DNA of 64,000 nucleotides. Origin: Eukaryota sp. TZLM1-RC (lineage: Eukaryota > Metamonada: BaSk clade). How positions within the stretch are numbered: the stretch's first letter is position 1; each line of letters begins with the position of its first letter. This document shows positions 58,655-64,000 of the stretch, piece by piece. The position numbers were made by a program, and so were the translations under genes. The notes beneath the pieces were generated by a model. It was not told the DNA's origin and ran no database searches. It saw only the letters and a list, made by a program, of their open reading frames with translations. Where the stretch lies: the NCBI GenBank assembly GCA_040285825.1, contig JAUPSS010000001.1, positions 1,984,001 through 2,048,000 of the forward strand, written 5' to 3'.

Positions 58655-60189
58655 ATGGTTATGTCTCGTGTCCAATCTGCTAAATCTTTTTCCAATTTCC
58701 TTGATGTCCTAAATCCTAGTCGACGCTCCTCTGTGAGTGGCAGTGAAACTTCTGAAAAACCTGATGACCTCATGTCTGCCAATGTTGTTATTGCACCACT
58801 TCCTTCCCTTGCAGAAGAGCAAGAAACTCTCGACTGGATGAGTGACGACATCAGCGAAATGAGTATGGTTGACGTTTACGAAAGATTTGATGACTACCTT
58901 GCTCAGAATCATGACAACTACCAAATAGTTGCACCCACCTTAGAGATTGATTTCATGCTCAAGCTGATTTTCGCACTGACTTTAAGTGGTATGCCCAGTA
59001 CGCATATTGAGGAACTCCTTGTCAAAATTGCACAGAGGCTTGGATTTGATTGTTCTATAAGTGTCCAACCAAGACAAGTTTCTGTCTGCTTTACGTCCAA
59101 CTCTGATTCTTCACATCTCTCTTCCAAGACTAGAACTTTCATCGTTCACACTGAAGACGTTGGTTCCATCACGAACGTGTCTTCACTCGATCTTCTTTAC
59201 ACCCTCGGCAACTCCATGGCTGAGGGGAGGTTGTCATTAGAGTCTGGCTTTAAAGGACTTTTGGACATAATCTCCAACCCCCCAGAGTATGGCAAGAAAA
59301 CCCAAATCATAGCTGGTGGTTTTGCTTCATCATCATTAGCTGGCCTTTTTTTCCAGTGTAACATTGTCAGCATGCTATTAGCCTTATTTGGGGGTATCTT
59401 GGAACAGTCAGTCGAACATTTTGTTTGTCAGAAATACCAAAAATATGGCAGAGTCCACAGCTTTGTAACGACCTTCATCTTTACAATTCTACTCTCCATT
59501 CTCCGGTACACCGTGCCCTCACTCAAGTTTGATATGGTTTCAACGCTTTTGATGGTATGACTCTTTTTTTCTCACTCTCCTCACCTCAGTCACTTATGTG
59601 GATTCTACCAGGTCTATCACTAGCTTCATCACTAACTGAATTGGGAAGAAGGAATATGAGCGTTGGTACATCGCGTCTTTTTTACGCCTTGCTGACGAGT
59701 GTAATTGTTTCCTATGGTGTCTTGGTAGCTCTTCATTTTTTTGGTTTGCTATTTGATGATTTTGATATAAACATCGACAATGTAGAAGTTGAATGGGATG
59801 TCTTGTTTCTATCAATTTTCACTCTGTCAACAGCACTGTCATTTGCTTTGCTCATACACGCACCTGTAGCATTATGGCCAACTTGTGTTGTGTCCAGCTT
59901 TATCTCTTTCTACGTTTACTATCTAGTGAACAAGAGAGAACCAGGGTTTGCTGTGTTAGCGGCAGCTGCTGCGGGAGGCGTTTATAGTCGCATTTGGTCA
60001 AAGTTTAGTGGGAAAACGCTCAATATTCCATTAAACAGTTGTATCATCATGTTGGTGCCAGGTAGTTTGTCTGTGCGATCGGTGCTTGAAATGTTCTCTG
60101 GTTCTGATTTGGGTCTTGAAATGAGTGCAAAAGTCTTGCAAACAGCCATTGGTATATCTTTAGGTGTTATTATCACCACTTCAATGTAA
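58655..60189 (+). CDS. ThrE/DUF1212-family membrane protein
   Basis: Two exons, 58655-59554 and 59590-60189, with a 35-bp intron (GTATGA...CTCAG); 499 residues. The N-terminal 100 residues are Ser-rich and acidic. ThrE module: FALTLSGMPSTHIEELLVKIAQRLGFDC, then TRTFIVHTEDVGSITNVSSLDLLYTLGNSMAEGRLSLESGFKGLLDI. Hydrophobic segments follow (IIAGGFASSSLAGLFFQ, MLLALFGGIL, FVTTFIFTILLSIL). Exon 2 gives LMWILPGLSLASSLTELGRRNMSVGTSRL, four more membrane segments and LVPGSLSVRSVLEM. The family exports Thr/Ser in bacteria; fungal relatives (PRM10-type) are of unknown substrate. The intron join MVSTLLM-SLMWILPG restores the family membrane segment. Confidence 0.82.
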
Positions 60190-60204
60190 GTTTTTTAGTT
60201 TTTT

Positions 60205-60227
60205 GTTAGGGTTAGGGTTAGGGTTAG
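60205..60227 (+). repeat. telomere-like repeat, four TTAGGG units
   Basis: 'gttaggg' repeated, about 3.8 exact units, flanked by T runs (ttttt) on both sides, 16 bp after the ThrE stop codon. Confidence 0.85.
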
Positions 60228-60857
60228 TTTTTTGTGTTGTATTTAATTGAACTCAGTAGTGAGAAAGTTCCGATAAAAACTTTTTATTTATGTTGAATTT
60301 AGAATTACAAAACTTAAAGTTGGTGAAAAGACCATTATAGTTAGAGAAAATTTATCATCCATAGCTGGTGCAGTAAAGTGGAACAAAATCAATAGATCCC
60401 GTTGCTACAGAACATTTGTGTTCATTGTTACACAAATTGAATGTGAAAAAAAACTACTACAGCTAAGGACTCAATGGAGTCTTTCAGTTGTGCTTCATTT
60501 TTTAGAATTCAATAAATCATACGTTTTTGGACTGTTTATGGAAATAACATCACAAAACAAGAGAACAATTGCAGAGAGCTAATATGTCAATACTGTTGGG
60601 TAATCCACTTAACATATGGGTGCAAAAGCTATATGCTGGATTGGGTGGCATTTCTCAAACCCTTTGAAACCGAACTGACAGTTTAGTCAACGTTCAATCT
60701 TGAATGAAGTAATCTATTTGTCGTTACACAGGAGAGCTATCATAAACCGTACGTGATGTTGTGGTACTTTCAGCTATCCTAAATAAATTCTTCGTCTCCG
60801 AAAAACCAGTAGAGACCAAATATAACTCAGAATAAAGATAAATAGACTCTACTCAGA
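60228..60857. other. intergenic, no gene seen
   Basis: AT-rich spacer of about 630 bp. A weak LINE-like piece may extend upstream of 60858, but I cannot support it. Confidence 0.4.
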
Positions 60858-61072
60858 AGTGCTTTTTGGCAGTTTTTGAATCGATTGTAAAGAGATGAAC
60901 TAACAAAAATTTCAACAGATTGTTATGGCAAAATAGAATTGTGTTTTCTATTTTTGAGGGGATGTTGAAGATGGTTTCTGATGCTTCGCTTTCACTTGAA
61001 TCTCACTATGAAAAAGTTGCAGCTAGTGTTTTTGTTTTGGGAGAGATAGATTATTTAGATGTTGATTTTTAG
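60858..61072 (+). mobile_element. LINE-A 3' end relic
   Basis: FESIVKR(stop)TNKNFNRLLWQNRIVFSIFEGMLKMVSDA, then EKVAASVFVLGEIDYLDVDF and stop. It matches the LINE-A C-terminus with one in-frame stop. Confidence 0.85.
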
Positions 61073-61539
61073 GTTTTTTATAAAAAAACAAAAAAAACTC
61101 AGAAGTCTTCTTTATTGGACAAGACAACCAAAAAAGATGCTGTATCAATTGCTTTCAGCAATAAATGTGATATAGACTACCATTATGTTATTGTGAATCT
61201 GCACTATATTGTCATCCAAATATCTAAATCAATTGTTGAAAATTGTTGGCATGAATCTCTTACAAAACCTAATGAAAGCATTCCCTGATTTCACGTACAA
61301 TTGGGAAATCAACACAGACACTGTATTGCACTGCTACCTTGGTATGTACTTGGTATGATGAGCATGGTTCAATTATTCTGAATAATTGATTTTCTGTTTT
61401 ATTGAACTAAACACTTGATGGAATAAACTCATCACTGATATGACCAAATTCTATGAAACAAAATTCCCTCTACACATTCCTTTTATACAATTCCATTTTC
61501 ATTTTTGAATTTTACCAAAGGTTAAATACATAAAGAATA
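61073..61539. other. intergenic, no gene seen
   Basis: AT-rich spacer between two LINE relics; no ORF or RNA gene. Confidence 0.45.
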
Positions 61540-61975
61540 TGAAAACATGAAGTACACAACTAAAACTCCACATCCTGAAAACCTGCCTCCTCTACTTCAA
61601 AACAATTATTTGCTACAGGTTCAGAAAATTTCCCAAAAGAAGAGAGTGTTTGAAATTAGTTTAACCATTGCCTTCAAAATAGAAAATACAATCCTGTTTT
61701 GCCAGTAAAAACGATTGAAAATTCTTTCAGTTCTTTTCTTTACAACTACATCAAAGTTCTCCAGGAAAGCCATAGCAGCCTTACCTAGAGATCCAAGCAA
61801 AGAAAAAACAAAGGGACATAAATTTTATTGGACATGAGAATTTTCATTAACTGAGGAAATGGGTTTCGCATATTTAGCAATTTTATATTTTTTGCCAGCT
61901 AGAAGAAGATTATTTACCTCTGAGTTAATGAATTGATCAGTAGAAAAATTACAAGGGTCAATAGACATAACATCT
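61540..61975 (-). mobile_element. LINE-B relic, 3' part
   Basis: Reverse strand encodes DVMSIDPCNFSTDQFINSE, NLLLAGKKYKIAKYAKPISSVNENSH, CPFVFSLLGSLGKAAMAFLENF and the LINE-B end. Several stops. It is abutted at 61976 by a LINE-A piece of opposite orientation. Confidence 0.85.
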
Positions 61976-62310
61976 GAACCTTTGTCCAAATTGGCCAGTC
62001 AACAGCATGCAAAATACAATGTGTATCCATTTGTATTTTCTCTTTTTGGTTCACTTGCTCCAACGGCTATACGTTTTTTGGCAGATTTTGAAATGATTGT
62101 AAAGAGAAGAACTAACAAAAAATTGAACAGATTGTTGTTTCAAAATAGAATTGTGTTTTCTATCTTTAAGGGGATGTTGAAGATGGTTTCTGATGCTTTA
62201 CTTTCTCTTGAACCTCACTATGAGAGAGTTGCACCTAGTGTTTTTGTTTTGGGAGAGATGGATTATTTAGATGTTGATTTATAGGTTTTTAGTGAAATTA
62301 ATAATACAAA
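61976..62310 (+). mobile_element. LINE-A relic inserted within LINE-B
   Basis: Open frame 61982-62284: LSKLASQQHAKYNVYPFVFSLFGSLAPTAIRFLADFEMIVKRRTNKKL, ending MDYLDVDL. LINE-B sequence resumes at about 62315, but about 130 bp of LINE-B is missing, so the insertion came with a deletion. Confidence 0.85.
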
Positions 62311-62314
62311 CATA

Positions 62315-62670
62315 AGGAATCTACTCTATATGACTTACACGTTACATAAATTTGTTTCTCTGACATTATTATTCACTTTTTACTTACTTCTGAATGTAAT
62401 AAAACGTTTACAGTTCAAAAGATGAGTAAACAAAAGAGGTTTACCACATTTACATGTTAAATGATAGGGCAAATTGTTTGGCCATAAAATACAACGAAAA
62501 GGCATGTTGAAAAGCCATTCATTGTTTTTTAACAAAAGTCCATAAATAGAGGGAATTTGCGTAACTAAAAGCAGCAGAACTATCACAAATGTCCTTTAAA
62601 AAATTACCGAAAGCGGGATTTTCAGTTTTGGCCAAGCCAAGTCTTACTTCATAATCCAAGCTTAAAAGCT
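62315..62670 (-). mobile_element. LINE-B relic, 5' part
   Basis: Reverse strand encodes LDYEVRLGLAKTENPAFGNFLKDICDS, LVTQIPSIYGLLLKNNEWLFNM, CKCGKPLLFTHLLNCKRFITFRSK in more than one frame. Upstream partner of 61540-61975. Confidence 0.85.
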
Positions 62671-63127
62671 ACACAATCCTGATTGATATTCTGATATCTA
62701 TTTTTGGAACAATAATAAGTTGCTTTGAATTTGTTGTAAAGAAATCATTCGTTATTCAGCTAATGTTTCGAATAAGAAAGGATGATCACAATGATCGGTT
62801 GTTTACAAGACTTTTGTTATTGTAATGTGAGAAAAAAAAGGCATCGAAAATTTTTTCCCTAATTGGAAATACAAATAAAGTGAAACATAATAAAAACAAA
62901 CACCATTGTGTTTAGTTCTTGTTTTTACAAAATGTGAAATATTTTGCTTGGAAAAAATAATTTATTAATTAATTATTCAAACGGTTCATTTAGCAAGTGG
63001 TTCATGTTCAAAAGATAAAAAGATCTGCTTTTAACAAGATTTCACTAACAACGTCACACAAATTAATTAAAGACTACTTTATACCTGAAAATATTGGAAA
63101 TGAACAACAACTTTAAAAAAACCAATA
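62671..63127. other. intergenic, no gene seen
   Basis: AT-rich spacer before the 3' end of the helicase gene; no ORF or repeat seen. Confidence 0.5.
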
Positions 63128-64000
63128 TTAACGCCTCTGTTTTTCTAAAATTTTTGAAACCATCAGTAAATCATTTTTGGCAGGAGATTCGGGCATTTCC
63201 TCTAAATCATAATAAAGCGGCGCCAACTCTAACAACCACCGTGGATCTATGCTACTTGCCGTTCGAATAAATTGCTTTGAAGTTCTCATAAATTCATGAA
63301 AAACAACCCACTTTGTATCCCCAGACAGACAAGACGAAGGATGAATAGTGACTTCTTGGTTATCCTTTATAGTTAAATAATGACCCTTCTTGTACATATG
63401 GGCGACTTGTGAAAAAAACCCTCCAGCCAAAGCCTTGCGGACATTGAAATGATACTCCGGTGAATCAGGCTGGTGTGATTCAAGAGAAAGATCTAGACGC
63501 TGACATAGGTTTTCTAATTGTGCACGGATCTTATCAGCATTGCGTAACGATCTAATAGACACAAAATTCCTAACAGCCCAATCAGGAGAATCTAGGTTCT
63601 TCAGATACGCATGGTAAATATTCAAGAGAGTTAAATGATCACCATCTTCATGAAGGAACTGTTCATGTGCTTGATCAGCATCCTTTTTCTTATCAGAGGG
63701 ACGAACCAGAATTGGGGGAACAGAGAGGAGTGCGGCAATCGTGATAGCAGCTTCTCCACAAAAAAGGTCATATTTGGGGTCACAGGCAAGAATAATCATT
63801 TTTGATAATTGTGGATCCAAAGGCATAGCAGCGAGCTTGTCTCCAATTGAGGTAAGCTTGCAATTGTCGTCAATGGCTTCCAAGTACAAGAGTAATTCAA
63901 GCGCTCGCATCAAGGACTCGGGAGCAGGAGGATCTGGCCAGTCAAAATGAACTAGGTCAGAGATGCCGAGACGCAGCATTTGGAGAGTGACTGCGGTGAT
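63128..64000 (-). CDS. DHX15/Prp43 RNA helicase, C-terminal part (5' end outside window)
   Basis: About 290 codons, open to the window edge (ITAVTLQ...). C-terminal regions of a DEAH-box helicase: LRLGISDLVHFDWPDPPAPESLMRALELLLYLEAID (winged helix), LTSIGDKLAAMPLDPQLSKMI (ratchet), GDHLTLLNIYHAYLKN, FNVRKALAGGFFSQVAHMYKKGHYLTIKDNQEVTIHPSS (OB fold) and the end of the protein. The order and wording match Prp43/DHX15, which releases the spliceosomal intron lariat and acts in ribosome biogenesis. DHX8/Prp22 types are longer and differ in the OB fold. The motor domains must lie to the right of the window. Confidence 0.92.
   Translation of the reverse strand: MTAVTLQMLRLGISDLVHFDWPDPPAPESLMRALELLLYLEAIDDNCKLTSIGDKLAAMPLDPQLSKMIILACDPKYDLFCGEAAITIAALLSVPPILVRPSDKKKDADQAHEQFLHEDGDHLTLLNIYHAYLKNLDSPDWAVRNFVSIRSLRNADKIRAQLENLCQRLDLSLESHQPDSPEYHFNVRKALAGGFFSQVAHMYKKGHYLTIKDNQEVTIHPSSCLSGDTKWVVFHEFMRTSKQFIRTASSIDPRWLLELAPLYYDLEEMPESPAKNDLLMVSKILEKQRR

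Overview
The window is AT-rich nuclear DNA of a unicellular eukaryote. It carries intron-poor housekeeping genes (NOP58, ABCE1/RLI1, an ER Hsp90, a YAK1-type kinase, a DHX15/Prp43 helicase, a ThrE-family membrane protein) and a eukaryotic tRNA-Asp without an encoded CCA. Genes stop at TAA, TAG and TGA, so the code looks standard. Where protein family alignments force introns they are 28-35 bp GT-AG introns. A CFAP53-like axonemal protein suggests a flagellated cell. A BIN4-like protein suggests that topoisomerase VI may be present. The sequence alone does not name the lineage; a flagellate protist is the safest statement.

Layout. 1-7.5 kb: pieces of an R2-like non-LTR retrotransposon (LINE) superfamily around a type II membrane protein gene and a cornichon-like gene. 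7.7-9.2 kb: a divergent pair, an LRR protein and the BIN4-like protein. 9.75-17.2 kb: one nearly intact Ty3/gypsy chromovirus-like element with two identical 154-bp LTRs. 17.8-20.9 kb: YAK1-like kinase and an unknown protein. 21.0-22.8 kb: a LINE relic and two facing Fanzor (eukaryotic TnpB) relics. 22.9-31 kb: COMM-domain protein, CFAP53-like protein, ER Hsp90, TFIIIC-subunit-6-like protein and small ORFs. 31.4-34.4 kb: a large coiled-coil/PH-like protein. 34.5-44.9 kb: a dense LINE region with tRNA-Asp at its edge. 46-52.4 kb: UBX-like protein, NOP58, a third Fanzor relic and ABCE1. 52.4-58.3 kb: decayed LINE pieces and a small secreted Cys-rich gene. 58.6-60.2 kb: ThrE-like gene. 60.8-62.7 kb: more LINE relics. 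63.1 kb to the end: the 3' part of a DHX15/Prp43 helicase.

I sort the LINE copies into six local subfamilies (A-F, names used only here) by C-terminal sequence. All seem to derive from single-ORF elements with a CCHC knuckle, an RT with a YMDD box, a C-x-C/H/C finger and a PD-(D/E)XK-like endonuclease region. Direct repeats of 9-12 bp around many copies identify target-site duplications, so the insertion order can be read. The clearest case is a four-level nest at 35.1-41.8 kb: a hairpin MITE-like repeat holds a truncated LINE-E, which holds a full-length LINE-E, which holds a LINE-F.

No operon logic applies, as each host gene stands alone. The most unusual content is the nested LINE stack and its element architecture, the three Fanzor relics, the very compact gypsy element, the ultra-short introns, the BIN4-like gene and the three-exon Cys-rich secreted peptide.
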